Shown one piece after another: positions 12,694 through 24,318 of a stretch of 64,000 nucleotides of DNA (the stretch's first letter is position 1; each line of letters starts with the position of its first letter). The position numbers were made by a program, and so were the translations under genes. The notes under the pieces are model-generated. The model did no database searches, was not told the origin of the DNA, and worked only from the letters and a program-made list of their open reading frames with translations. The DNA comes from Nemertoderma westbladi. Lineage: Eukaryota > Xenacoelomorpha > Nemertodermatida > Nemertodermatidae. Where the stretch lies: positions 19,108 to 83,107 of the forward strand of contig JAUCBJ010001560.1 of the NCBI GenBank assembly GCA_032718475.1, given 5' to 3'.

Positions 12694-13874
12694 GGTCGCC
12701 ATCGCTGCATCTTTACGCGGTTTTAAACGAAAAATCGAAAATAAACTATTTTATTCTTAAAATAACGTCGTAGCATTTTACCGTGTAGAAAATATAGGGA
12801 ATTAATTAAATATGTTTACAACTCTTACATCTGGTACTCCTAGAACGTAACAAATTGTTAAGCAATTTTACCCGGAATATGGAAAATTATCAACTATGTT
12901 TACTGAAGTGAATCGGTACAACCTATATATATATATATAATTGTTACTATTTAACTAAATAAGCCGCCCCGCCATCCAAATTGAAAAATAATCAAAATGT
13001 ATAGAAATATTATCACTAAAGAAAAACACAATTATTATAAAACAACACCAACAGGCGCAATGATTCAAAACGACAATAATACAAATAACATATCAATTAA
13101 TACAAATATGAGAAATAAACAAAACTATAACAAAATAATAACAAAATGGAATGAAATATTTAATAAACTTCGATAAACACAACTGAACAAATAAAAAACT
13201 GATTCACAGTGTAATAATCAATATTGCATAGCTATTAACTCATATAATATTGCATAGATGGACATCTAAACTAATTAATATTGCATATATTTAGTAATAT
13301 TATTAATGATTGCGTAATGCCCTCTAGCTGTACCAACCAGCACCCCTAACACCAATCCACTTCGTTAAAGATCTAAACTTAATTAAAAAGAAATATAAAC
13401 TGCTGTTAAATAAATGATTTGTTTAATGAAAGTCCCGTATATTTATTTAACAACTCGATTACAAACTGACTATAATTCATTATTCTTAAATTGTGATTTA
13501 TTTGACACTTTTATTTATTTAAAGGCTGGATTATAAATTTGACATATGATAGTACTGAAAGAGTAAATCACAATGTAAGAATAATAATAATAGGTAGTTG
13601 GGCCTATTAGGTTATTACATTACAAAAAAACGATATTCATAAACCGTTTAAGTACGCGTTGCGCTCGGAATACTATAAGTACCTGAAACGGCGGCGAAAA
13701 GTACTAGTTTTTGTTTAACAATTTAGTTTAACATTTAATTGTACATTGGAAATCAAGTTATAACTCGCTGAAGGAGCGAAGAGAGCGAGGTCTATCCGAC
13801 ATAATCAGACTATTTTATAACTCAATCAAACCGACTCTAATTAGCTTTTAACGTTGTCCCACTTTCTGCCGGAT
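12694..13874. other. AT-rich stretch 3' of the citron-like gene
   Basis: Contains a short TA run (12928-12940), three spaced copies of AATATTGCATA around 13220-13290 and, for the minus-strand gene, an AATAAA-type signal near 13510-13519 (complement). No coding sequence is supported. Confidence 0.5.
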
Positions 13875-16800
13875 CTAAGAATCACCACCATCCATTCTCT
13901 CCACACCAGCCCCGTCTTCCAGACTAGACTCGGGGGAGCTGGACACCTCGTCCCGAATCAGGGAGCTCCCATTGGTCTGTCTGGGAGGCGAGATTTCGGA
14001 GGCCAGCGAGTCATCCCGGTTGTTAGGGATACGGAGTCCCTGGTACGACTCGCTCAAATCGTCGCGACGCTGCTCTAGAAACTCCGAGTATTTAACGCTC
14101 TTTTTGGAGGCGGTTGACGCCGCTAGAGGCGTCTGTAATGGAGTTAGATACGGAAGTACTGACTCGTCTGCTGTACTAGTAACTACAGTCTTCATGTTGC
14201 CTTGGAGACAGAGTAACAGGGATCCGTCCTTGGTTGTGGTGTGGACGTAGATGGCCGAGGGGTTGAGGGCGTTCCCGACGTAATGCGGCTCGTCGCAGTG
14301 GAAGTGGCAACGAGCGAGTCGGGAATCCGGGAGATCGACGCTCGAGAGTTCCCGGACCTCGACCGAGTGGAAGTGGATGACGTAGAGGTAGGGATCGCGG
14401 TAGCGGAACCCCAACGGCATGCCGGACCAGCGGAGGTCGTGGCCGCGGGTTCGAATCCCCTGGGGGGAGACGAACACGCCCACCTCGTGGAAACACAGGA
14501 GGAGTTCGGTGGTGGCGGGAGGGTTGGCGCGATCGGGAGGGGTCACGTCGATTATACTCACCGGTAGACTCGCCCCGGAAGGGACCGGGTCCTGTCTCGA
14601 CAACGAGGATTCCTCCTCGTCGAGTAGCAAGGCGAGACTCGGCGCCGACAGGTCCACGGAGTAGAAGGAGTTGCCCCCGACTATTAGTCGGTCCGACAGG
14701 AACATCAGACAGCTGCAGGGCTCCATGTACTCGAAGTTACGGACCAATAGGAACTCGTTGCTGTAGTAACGGAGCAGCAGGAGGCTGTCCGGCAGTGCGG
14801 CGGCGACGTAGACGTTGCCGTCGTTACAAACCCCGGAGGATGCCGCGAAGAGATGGCAGTCGATGAGATCCTGCCGCAGGTTGTGCGGGTAGACGGTGTG
14901 CCGCGACTTGGGGTTGTTGGAGACGTTGACGCATTTAGCGAGGAGGTCCGCGGCGTCGACGGACTGCAGACGGAGTCGGTCCCCGCTGATGAGGAGGAGG
15001 AGATGGGGACTCGCGAGTAACTCGAGTTGGGCGACGGCGCCGGTGATCCCGTCGAGATGACCGAGGTTGTTGGGCGGCGAGCCGACGATGAGGCCGTAAT
15101 CGGTCCCGAGTAGGAGCAGCGGCCCATCGGCCCGGACGATGAGACAGCAGTTAACCGCCATCCGCTGCGGGAGTTGCAGCACTCGGGAGTGGACGATCTT
15201 GGCCTCGCGTTGCGCCGCAATCCGCTCGTTCACCGCCCGCGACGCCAGTCCCAGGCGTCGCAGCCACAGCTTCTTGTCCTCGTAGCCGTTAGCCAACAGG
15301 ACGACGGGTTCTTCTGGGTCGCGAAGCAACGCGAACGCTTCAATGAGTTGAGCGGAAGTGGTGGACACAGGTAGTTGGGAGGAAGGAAGAGTTGGTTGGA
15401 CGGATAGATGGGAGCAGCAATGGAAGTCGACGGAAAGGTAAACCGGAGCGTCGCTAAGATCCGAGTCGTACAGGATCAGTTTGTTCTCCGATAGATTCGC
15501 CCATTTCTTGATCCAGCCGGATTTACTTGCGGCGGTGGGGACCTTCAACCAGCCCTCGGTGGACGGCTCGCCCCACTGCGCCGCGGCTCGACAGCCCTGC
15601 AGCACCGGGAGCAGTTGCTGCGGGATCCCGCAGGTGTTGGACAACGAGGGCCGACAGCGCTGATGGCAGACGAGCCCGCACTCCGAGCAGCGCGCCGCCT
15701 TCCGCCCGAAGTGGACCGAGCCGACGCACACTGCGCATTCCGTCGGTCGCATGTTCGTGAATGCGACGAGACGATGGGGGATGTCGTGGCGTGCAACAGG
15801 GGCCACTGACTCAACCGATTCCTCCTCCTTGAGACTCGATACCTCGAGGTACCGACTCGTGTGGGTAGAGTCGACGACGGAGGTCGGACTGAGAGGGAGA
15901 AAGGAACTACTGGAGAGTCCGACAGCGGTGCCGGACAGGAAACCAGACTGACCGACAGCGGTGCCGGACAAGAACCCGGACTGTCCGACCGAGGTCATCT
16001 CGGACTGCCGCTGTTTCAGCAATGAGGCCTCGATCTTCGCCGCATTGCCGGCATCGACGGCACGATTCAGCCGACTCTCGAGGTCTCGACTCTTCGTTTT
16101 CTCCCTCTCTAACTGATTCTGCGCCTCGCTTATTATCGGGTCGCCCCCCGCCGCTCCCGGATTGCTCCGTTTGAATATCCCGCCTTTGCGTTTCTTCCCG
16201 GGGGTCACCAACTCAGACTTTCCCTGCAGGAAGTCGATGAGTTTGCCCTGCTGCGACACGGTTCCGTGCCATCGTATCTTCTCCTCGTAGTGGTTGTGCT
16301 GCAGTGCGGCGACCTGCTGCTCCAATCTCGCCGCCTCCAACTCCCGCAGCTCAACGCACTTCCTCCCGGACTCAACCTGCTGCTCCATCTCCGCGCACTT
16401 CCCTCCCAACTTCTCCGCCCGAACCCTCGTTTTCTCCAACTCCTTCCGTAGCTTCTCCCTCTCTCCCTGCACCTCCGTTAACGCGAGCTGCAGCTCCCCG
16501 TTCCGCTCCCCTAACTGCCGCTCCCTGTACTCCAACTCGCTCGCTCGCTGTACCAACGTGCCAACCCTCCCTCTGTTCTCCTGCAACTCCTCCCCAACCC
16601 GTCGTGTCTCCGCTCTCGCCGCCTCCAACTCCCTCCCGAGCTCTCCAATCGCCTCCCGATGTCTCCGCTCCTCTCGCTCCCTCCCCTCCGATGCCCGTGC
16701 CACCTCTCCAAGCAGCTCCCCCTTCTCCACATCTAACCCTCTCACTTTCCCCTCCATATCCCCCAGCCTCTCTGCCGCGCGCCGTTTCTGCTCCTCTAAC

Positions 16801-18197
16801 TTCCCAACCACCGCTTCATACTCCATATTCTCTTGTTCCAGAACGTCGCAGGCCGCCTTCATATCTTGAAGGTCTTTCCTCCTCCCAATCAGCTCCCTAT
16901 TGGCCTCCTCCAACTCCCGGGTTCGCTCGGTCAGTCTGGCAGATAGCCGTTCCATCTCGGCGTCTTTACCGCTAACGAGTGTTTGCAACTCCCTCGCCCT
17001 TGCCGCCAACCTACTTCGCTCTTCCTTGCTCTCCTCCAGCACCACGGACGCCTCTCTCCTCTCCTTCTCCACCGCCTCTACCATCTGCGCCTCGACTGTC
17101 CGCAATCTCGCGACCTCCTCTTTGCCCCGTTTGCATTGACTCTCGAGCTCCTTGGTCCCCTTCTGCAACCGCTCCAGATCCACCTTCACGCGATGGTGGT
17201 CCGTCTTGGCGGTGGCGAGTCGCTCCTCCAGTGTCGCTATGTCGACGTCCTTCTGCGAAAGCCGCTCGCGGAAGTCACAGACCTCGTCGTTGAACTTCCG
17301 TCGGTTATTGTCCGACTTCTTCTCGAGGTCGTTGATCTTCCTCTGCAGATTGTCGACGAGCACCGCGTTGCCCTCCACCTTGGCGATGAGTCCCACGCGT
17401 TCCCCCTCTTGGTTCTCCTTCTCCTGTTCCACCCTCCGTAACAAACGTTCCCGCTCCCGTTCTAACGAACCCGCGTTCCCCTCCAGTTTCAGCACGGTAT
17501 CGGACAGACTCGTAATCAACTCGTCCTTACCCGCCAATGTTTTCGCCAAGGCCTTACCGCTCGCTACCTCGGCACTCAGCCGCCGCACCTCCGCTTCCAG
17601 ATTCCGCCGCTTATTGTCGGAATCTTTTATCCTCTTATGTAGTGAATCGATCGACTCAAGTTTACACTTCGAGTGGGAAACTTCCCTTTTCAGTTCGATA
17701 TTCTCGCGATAGAGGGTCTCGTTTTTATCGCCCAACTCAAAACATCTAATGGAATTGGATTCGCTTTCATTTCGTAAATGTTGTATCTGAGATTTTAAGG
17801 AATGTACTTTATCATTGTGAGTGTCACTGAGTTGCTTTATCCGTTCCTCCGCGTTCAGTAAGTCTAGCCTGGTGTCTTTCTGCCCCGTTTCTTGGACCTT
17901 CAACTTTTCTTCCAGACTACATCTATCGGCGTAAAGTTCCCGAATTTCCGAACGCAGACGGTCTAGTTCTGCTCGCGTTCTTTCGTCGTGGAGTTGCGAA
18001 TGTTCGTGACGTTTATCATTAAACTCACTGAACATCTGCACAGCACCAGTGGCCAATTCAACCCTTTCTGAATGCTCATTCTCGAGATATTTTCTGACCT
18101 TTTTCAACTTAGAATGTGTTGATCTGAGTTCATCCTCCAGTTGTTTAGTTTTGCCTCTTAAACGCCTGATTTCTCTATCTTTAGGAGCTTCGGCCAT
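13875..18197 (-). CDS. Citron-like Rho effector: coiled coil, C1, PH, CNH; no kinase domain
   Basis: 1440 codons in one uninterrupted frame from ATG 18195-18197. Residues 1 to about 650 are heptad-rich coiled coil, followed by a basic stretch near 660. A C1 zinc finger spans about 808-857 with all His/Cys ligands in the canonical spacing (H-x12-C-x2-C-x12-C-x2-C-x4-H-x2-C-x7-C). A PH domain lies at about 879-985 (starting EGWLKVP) and a citron-homology beta-propeller (CNH) at about 1005-1335. The order and many residues match animal citron, a Rho-binding scaffold of the cytokinetic midbody. The N-terminal Ser/Thr kinase domain is absent, as in the citron-N form. An 11-residue tandem repeat (GQSGFLSGTAV) precedes the C1 domain. 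Lack of introns and high GC contrast with the neighbours, suggesting a retrocopy or a real single-exon paralogue; no stop or frameshift breaks it. Confidence 0.93.
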   Translation of the reverse strand: MAEAPKDREIRRLRGKTKQLEDELRSTHSKLKKVRKYLENEHSERVELATGAVQMFSEFNDKRHEHSQLHDERTRAELDRLRSEIRELYADRCSLEEKLKVQETGQKDTRLDLLNAEERIKQLSDTHNDKVHSLKSQIQHLRNESESNSIRCFELGDKNETLYRENIELKREVSHSKCKLESIDSLHKRIKDSDNKRRNLEAEVRRLSAEVASGKALAKTLAGKDELITSLSDTVLKLEGNAGSLERERERLLRRVEQEKENQEGERVGLIAKVEGNAVLVDNLQRKINDLEKKSDNNRRKFNDEVCDFRERLSQKDVDIATLEERLATAKTDHHRVKVDLERLQKGTKELESQCKRGKEEVARLRTVEAQMVEAVEKERREASVVLEESKEERSRLAARARELQTLVSGKDAEMERLSARLTERTRELEEANRELIGRRKDLQDMKAACDVLEQENMEYEAVVGKLEEQKRRAAERLGDMEGKVRGLDVEKGELLGEVARASEGREREERRHREAIGELGRELEAARAETRRVGEELQENRGRVGTLVQRASELEYRERQLGERNGELQLALTEVQGEREKLRKELEKTRVRAEKLGGKCAEMEQQVESGRKCVELRELEAARLEQQVAALQHNHYEEKIRWHGTVSQQGKLIDFLQGKSELVTPGKKRKGGIFKRSNPGAAGGDPIISEAQNQLEREKTKSRDLESRLNRAVDAGNAAKIEASLLKQRQSEMTSVGQSGFLSGTAVGQSGFLSGTAVGLSSSSFLPLSPTSVVDSTHTSRYLEVSSLKEEESVESVAPVARHDIPHRLVAFTNMRPTECAVCVGSVHFGRKAARCSECGLVCHQRCRPSLSNTCGIPQQLLPVLQGCRAAAQWGEPSTEGWLKVPTAASKSGWIKKWANLSENKLILYDSDLSDAPVYLSVDFHCCSHLSVQPTLPSSQLPVSTTSAQLIEAFALLRDPEEPVVLLANGYEDKKLWLRRLGLASRAVNERIAAQREAKIVHSRVLQLPQRMAVNCCLIVRADGPLLLLGTDYGLIVGSPPNNLGHLDGITGAVAQLELLASPHLLLLISGDRLRLQSVDAADLLAKCVNVSNNPKSRHTVYPHNLRQDLIDCHLFAASSGVCNDGNVYVAAALPDSLLLLRYYSNEFLLVRNFEYMEPCSCLMFLSDRLIVGGNSFYSVDLSAPSLALLLDEEESSLSRQDPVPSGASLPVSIIDVTPPDRANPPATTELLLCFHEVGVFVSPQGIRTRGHDLRWSGMPLGFRYRDPYLYVIHFHSVEVRELSSVDLPDSRLARCHFHCDEPHYVGNALNPSAIYVHTTTKDGSLLLCLQGNMKTVVTSTADESVLPYLTPLQTPLAASTASKKSVKYSEFLEQRRDDLSESYQGLRIPNNRDDSLASEISPPRQTNGSSLIRDEVSSSPESSLEDGAGVERMDGGDS

Positions 18198-19590
18198 TGA
18201 TTTGTGGTTGGCTGTAGGCTGTATGCAGTATGTGTGCAGTGTGGTAGGCCTAATCTGCTAATCCTGTAGGTAATCGGAATCCTGTAATCTGTTCTTTTAA
18301 ACACAAAAATCGTTACCGTACACAACCCAGGCTGCAAATGAAGTGCAAAAATCGCAACGCGTTGTGCGCGTATTTGAAATAGTGCGCGGTAAAAGCGCGC
18401 GGAATTGAAATAAAAGTGCGCGAAATTATGTGAAAGATGGCAGTAATCTGTGCAAAATACCTATAGTGTAACATATGTAACAATGTAACATAAAGTGCGC
18501 GGACAGGCTAACAGCAACAGGTGGCTGGATGAGGTGTAAAAAGGTTTACATGCATGCAAAGTGAGAAAAATAATTTGCCACAAAAAAATTGCGCTTCGCT
18601 CGCGTATGTTTTTCGTTTTTTTTTTTGTTAAAATGTGGTGTGCGCGTTTTTTTCGGTGCATGCGCGGTATATTGTCCAATATTGCGCGGCTGAAAAATTG
18701 TGCGCAGGCGTTGTGCGCGGTTCAGTGGTGGTTTGCAGCCTGGTACACAACACAGTACCTACTGCAGTACTGAATACTGGCTACTGACCTACCAGGCCAG
18801 GCCTATCTGCCTATCCAGTTACTTGGTTCGAATTGGAAAACATTGTTTCAAAAATGTTAATTCCGTAATTTCGCTGTTTCGTAGAAGTGTAATACTGTAA
18901 TACAGACCTTACCTGCTCAGATGCTTACTGCCACGAACCCGAACCAGACTGCACTGCCTGCTGCCAGAGACAGAGAGATAGATTTATATTAACTACATAT
19001 GTCATTGTTAATAAAATAGCACATTATAGCGTTACGGCACGATGATTTTGTTTAATTAATTTAAAATCAATGCAATCCTATGGGTTACTTTTTCTCCCGA
19101 TTTTGTCTAAATCTGTAAATTGGAGCGAAAAAGTAACAATTTAGGGGTGCATGTAGAGTAGACTGTAAACAGGTTTGATATATTTCACCATAAAGAAGTT
19201 GAGCCTCAGTCTGCACTATAAGTTTTACTACTCTGACCATAAATACGGCTACTATTTCACCATGAACTAGTTGTGGTGAAAGAAGTAATCAATTTGTTTA
19301 ATACTGTGACATGCCAATTTGTTTGGCATATATCTGTATATCCCACAACATTTTTATGGTGAAATTAACAACATAAAACATTTGCGTTATTACAATATTA
19401 CCCCAATTTTGTTGTGGTGAAAACAACAAAATTTTCATAGTTAGTCATAGTTAGCGGACTACGGACTGCGGATTGCCAAAATCAACGCGGTCAATTTGAA
19501 TTATCGACTTCTAAACTAAGAACCCGTTCTTTGTTGTCTGGACAAATGGCGGACTGAAGCTGGTAAATTGTAACCTGATTCTCGTTCCAC
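18198..19590. promoter_or_regulatory. Upstream region of citron-like gene with repeated GTGCGCG
   Basis: Within about 350 bp (18362-18720) the heptamer GTGCGCG or close variants occurs six or more times in otherwise AT-rich DNA. This is compatible with a CpG-containing promoter or a binding-site cluster, but no factor can be named. From 19.1 to 19.5 kb I see only short TGGTGAAA-type motifs. Confidence 0.35.
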
Positions 19591-19594
19591 TGAG

Positions 19595-19786
19595 GTTGAT
19601 ATCGATCAACCGGGTACCTCGACCTGTGGATACACCGACCGTAACCCTAAACCTTCCGATGCAATTGTATTGCACCCCTCACCCAGGAGTTATAGCCCTC
19701 CTAGTAAAGTGGCTCGCCCCAAAGAGAAAAGGACTCTTGCTAGCCTCAAAAAACTTTGTAAACGCCGTTCATGTAAGAAGGACTAA
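19595..19786 (+). CDS. Possible terminal coding exon of an unrecognised gene
   Basis: After an acceptor-like tract (CTCGTTCCACTGAG) a frame of about 63 codons ends at TAA 19784-19786. The predicted tail is Pro/Ser-rich and then strongly basic (PPSKVARPKEKRTLASLKKL), which reads like a real protein end and not random AT-rich DNA. A second possible acceptor (CCTCACCCAG) lies inside it, and an ATTAAA polyadenylation-like signal follows near 19842. Upstream exons are not identified and the product is unknown. It could be a chance frame. Confidence 0.3.
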   Translation, partial: VDIDQPGTSTCGYTDRNPKPSDAIVLHPSPRSYSPPSKVARPKEKRTLASLKKLCKRRSCKKD

Positions 19787-19849
19787 CTGTTTAGAGTACT
19801 TTTATATTTTAGAAACTGTGATTTTTTATATTTTATAGAATTAAATCCC

Positions 19850-21742
19850 ATTTTCTGGGAGCGGTGTAAAAGCTTTTGCGGACATAACAAGTCATTTTTC
19901 CCCGCAATGCACAGTATAGGTGCTTTAGCGGACATAAGTCATTTTTGCCGCAATGCGCATAATACTCTAAAAGATTGGAGCTCAGATGACGAAATCTGTC
20001 TGCTGATTTCCTGTAGACGTGGAACCTCCTTGTTCTGCTCAGCCAATCAGAGTGATTTTCACTTTATGTTCAACAGTGGCCTATGGAAAACCGCGCAATG
20101 CATTACGGTCTTTGTTTACCTTTCTGAGCCTCAGAACCGGCTTGGAATTCTTCTGTACTTCTGTTTTTGGAAGTTTCAGACTTTGGCCTAAACATCTGAT
20201 GGCTTTGATTATTATAAGAACGTAAATCTATTATCATAACGTAACACATCAATCCATACTCACTTACGGTCTTTGCATTACGTAACATATACTGATTGTT
20301 CACCGCATTATTTTACTTCTGTTATTAATTGTTGTTATATGGATATATATTGCTGATATATTTGGATAATACCGATGAATACTCATAAAACCCCCAATCT
20401 TCTTGATTACTGAAGGTGAGAGGAACAGGTTACCGGTAGCAACTGCGACTTAAATTATAGAGGTTTTGTGTGAATTAAATGCTATTTCATAATCCCTACA
20501 AGTGTCAGTTGCGATCTTCCTTATCAAATTCAGTGACGGTCGGCAGATCAGTGTGCATTAGTGTGAAGTAGTGTGAAGTCGTGTGAGGTAGTGTAACAGA
20601 TAATAAAGCATCTCCTAAAGAATGCGCTATTTACGAAACTCATTAGCCATCTAGTTGTGATTAGTATAAGTCATAACTCTGTTTTTATACTTAAAGCGCC
20701 ACGTCCTAAAGGAACTGTTAATATTTCCCCGAAAGTAAATATATTTGTCAGAGATTATATAGTAACGATCAATCGAATAATACAGTAGGTCTGCACAGCA
20801 ATAACTCTCAAGGCACCCGAATCCAGTCTCCCTTAACTGTGGGTGAATGATCGCGCACAGACTGGCTTCGGCAGATGTAACTTCAGTACATTAAATAATT
20901 GATCTAGGCTAAAGTCGATTTATAAACAAGAAGACAACTAAAATTGGCAGGTTAAACTGCTAAAGGTCTAAAAGCGCGAACATGACTCATATTTCCTACT
21001 AATATATTACAACTATATTCAGGTTTCTTTGAAAGGTATTTGCAATAAATAGAGCGAAAAGTTAGAGTGATGAAAACGAGAGAAGATGTGTCTTTCAGTA
21101 CTGCAGTATCAGAGTATAGTATAGTCTAGTCTGTCAGTCTGTGAGAAGTGCCCGGCGCCGTATGTACAAACCCCATACAGTAGAGCTCAGGCCCGGCCCC
21201 AAGCCACCCACCACTCTAAATCCGGCCCTTACTTCTGTACTGCTGTAGGCCTACTTTACTATTCGCAATAATTTTTATTGTCCGTTTAAATCCTTTTTTT
21301 GTCCTTTTTTTTTTATTTTTTATGTCCTCCAAAAGTCTAATGTTAGGTTCCATGCTACCGGTTTCTCTACTGCTGTTCTCTCAGGCTATCAGTACCGGTA
21401 TTAGTATATATAGCACTATTTTGCTGTATTGTATGTACAGATGTAGGTATAAAGCAGGTATTTCTGTATTTTAGTACCGGTACCAGCACCGGTACTGCTA
21501 TAGGCCTACTGTGTAGCCTACCATTTAAATACGGTAATGGTAGGCCTACCGGTTGTGCTAATAAATTTTAAATAATTGATAGGCCGAACTGGATTGCAGG
21601 ATTGTGGAAAATGTGGATATACCTTTCACATAATTTAGACCTATTACTGTATTAGTTTTATAATCAATAATGGATCATGACTACTGTCTGAGTAGTGTTA
21701 CGGATAGCGGCACCACTACAGTACTTCCAACAGCACAGAAGG
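19850..21742. other. Non-coding stretch
   Basis: No gene, RNA or defined element is supported. Repeated short words TACCGG and TAGGCCTA are visible, mostly from 21.3 kb on, and a small GTGTGAAGT/GTGTGAGGT repeat lies near 20560-20590. Confidence 0.5.
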
Positions 21743-22400
21743 CCCGCCTCTGTAACCTGCCCCTTTCCCTCAATTAGTTAAATGATCGTTTATTGTTTTG
21801 GTTAGATAATCCCGCCTCTGTAACCTGCTCCTTTCCCTCAATTGGTAATGTTATCGTTTATTGTTTTGGTTAGAAAATCCCGCCTCTGTAACCTGCTCCT
21901 TTCTCTCAATTGGTAATGTTATCGTTTATTGTTTTGGTTAGAAAATCCCGTCTCTGTAACCTGCTCCTTTCCCTCAATTAGTTAAATGATCGTTTATTGT
22001 TTTGGTTAGAAAATCCCGCGTCTGTAACCTGCCCCTTTCCCTCAATTAGTTAAATGATCGTTTATTGTTTTGGTTAGAAAATTCCGCCTCTGTAACCTGT
22101 CCCTTTCCCTCAATTAGTTAAATGATCGTTTATTGTTTTGGTTAGAAAATCCCGCCTCTGTAACCTGCTCCTTTCCCTCAATAAGTTAAGTGATCGTTTA
22201 TTGTTTTGGTTAGAAAATCCCGCCTCTGTAACCTGCTCCTTTCCCTCAATTAGTTAAGTGATCGTTTATTGTTTTGGTTAGAAAATCCCGTCACTGTAAC
22301 CTGCTCCTTTCCCTGATTTGTAAAAGTGACTGTTTATTGTTTTGGTTAGAAAACTCGGCATTAACCTGCTCCTTTCCATCAATTGGTAATTGTTTTTGGC
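21743..22400 (+). repeat. 68-bp tandem array, about 9.5 copies
   Basis: The unit starts CCCGCCTCTGTAACCTGCTC and ends TTGTTTTGGTTAGAAAAT. Starts at 21743, 21811, 21879 and 21947 give the 68-bp period. Diverged single copies occur at 9.8 kb and, inverted, at 57.9 and 58.6 kb, so the array is a tandem form of a dispersed family. Confidence 0.93.
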
Positions 22401-23634
22401 TATAAAATGAGTGTTTTGCTACGTCATGTGGTAATCGATTATCGACAACAACCACAAACTATTAGATATAGAGTCTTTTTACCACAGGCGCATATGGAAA
22501 TCTATCTCATAGTCTATAAATCATGGAATCATGGAATGTTTTGGCACAGGCATAGTGAAATCAACTGTCTGACAGTCCAGAAATCAGCAGTCTGACAGTT
22601 TGAAGAAATACATACATAAAAAGTCATTAAAAGGACAATAAAAGTCATTAAAAGGACAACAAAAGTCATTATGCATAATTCGTAAAAAAAAAATGACAAA
22701 AAAAGTCAAATAAAAGGACATAAAAAATCACTGCCTTTACTATTTATGGTGATTGGGACCAGCCACCAGGTGCCAGGTGCCTGGAAGAGGCTGGCACTGG
22801 CTGAACCTGGCTGGTACCGGTAAAGACAGAAAGAGGCAATAAAGTACAGTATACAGTCTAGAGTCTACCCCTACAGTTCTCCTAATCAGCTAATCGTATG
22901 GATATACTGTAGGCCTACAGTAGTGTGTGCAATGTGCATGCAGATACAATAATATACAGATAAAGGATATGCATATCCATTTACAAGCGTGCATGCATAT
23001 AATACAATACAGTAGACCTACGCTACGTGCCTAAGGGGGAGCCCCATCCAACGCGGACACGTAAAACTACAGTACAGAATAGATAACATACTGTAGCTTC
23101 CTATGAGAGTAACCCCAACCTTCGCGTCAGGGCAGGCAGATGGGTGACATTAATTATACAGTCGGTCTCGGACCTATTTTGCAAACACGGTTAACTTCTA
23201 CTTATACAGTACACAGTCTACTTACAGTATACACTTACAGTACTACAGTATACAGTCTACTTCCACTTATACAGTTGGCCCACTTCACTCTCCTACCCCC
23301 GGCTTTTTTCAGGCTGCATTTTCTTAAACGTCCATAAAATCACAAAGGTACATAAGACAACATTTAACCCTAACCCTAAGTCATGATTGCAATTTTTGCT
23401 TTACATGAAAGATAATTTCATAGGCTTCAATGAATTTCACGCACTTTTCTTAATTTAATAATATTTCCCCCTTTTTCTATGCATTTTTCCATCACATTGA
23501 AGACAAAATGTACAAGATAAGAAAAACCGTAGGGGGGGGGGCTACCCCCCCCCCCCCCCCCCTTAAGTGTTGCCATAGTACCATGGTCGACCCCCTTATA
23601 AAATTTATATATCAGCCTCGACTGCGTGGAACAT
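22401..23634. other. Non-coding stretch with simple repeats
   Basis: Short AAAAGTCATT/AAAAGGACA repeats at 22617-22730, many TACAGT words, two telomere-like CCCTAA units at about 23370, and adjacent G and C homopolymers at 23532-23562. No gene supported. Confidence 0.5.
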
Positions 23635-24318
23635 TACATTTAAAGCATAGGTTGAACGGGACGTATCTTTATGTAAATGTTCATATTGTATGTTGAACGG
23701 GACGTATCTTTATGTAAATTTTCATATTTTAGGTTGAACGGGACGTATCTTTATGTAAATGTTCATATTGTAGGTTGAACGGGACGTATCTTTATGTAAA
23801 TGTTCATATTGTAGGTTGAACGGGACGTATCTTTATGTAAATTCTCATATTGTAGGTTGAATGGGACGTATCTTTATGTAAATGTTGATATTGTAGGTTG
23901 AACGGGACGTATCTTTATGTAAATGGTCATATTGTAGGTTGAACGGGACGTATCTTTATGTAAATGGTCATATTTTAGGTTGAACGGGACGTATCTTTAT
24001 GTAAATGGTCATATTGTAGGTTGAACGGGACGTATCTTTATGTAAATTTTCATATTGTAGGTTGAATGGGACGTATCTTTATGTAAATGTTCATATTGTA
24101 GGTTGAACGGGACGTATCTTTATGTAAATGGTCATATTGTAGGTTGAACGGGACGTATCTTTATGTAAATGTTCATATTGTAGGTTGAACGGGACGTATC
24201 TTTATGTAAATGTTCATATTGTAGGTTGAACGGGACGTATCTTTATGTAAATGTTCATATTGTAGGTTGAACGGGACGTATCTTTATGTAAATGGTCATA
24301 TTGTAGGTTGAACGGGAC
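23635..24318 (+). repeat. 41-bp minisatellite, left part, about 16 copies
   Basis: The unit begins GTTGAACGGGACGTATCTTT and ends TTCATATTGTAG. It is unrelated to the 41-bp array at 10.7 kb. The array is interrupted by a LINE at about 24319-25526 and resumes in the same phase. Confidence 0.95.

Noticed and set aside
14440-14470. Perfect B-box-like GGTTCGAATCCC inside the citron-like gene
   Set aside because: No A box at the right distance and the bases encode conserved CNH residues; chance match, not a tRNA or SINE.
14176-17712. Many open frames antisense or out of frame to the citron-like gene
   Set aside because: GC-rich coding DNA produces shadow frames; none has domain content or a plausible start.
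23368-23380. Telomere-like CCCTAACCCTAA
   Set aside because: Only two units, with no array or chromosome-end context.
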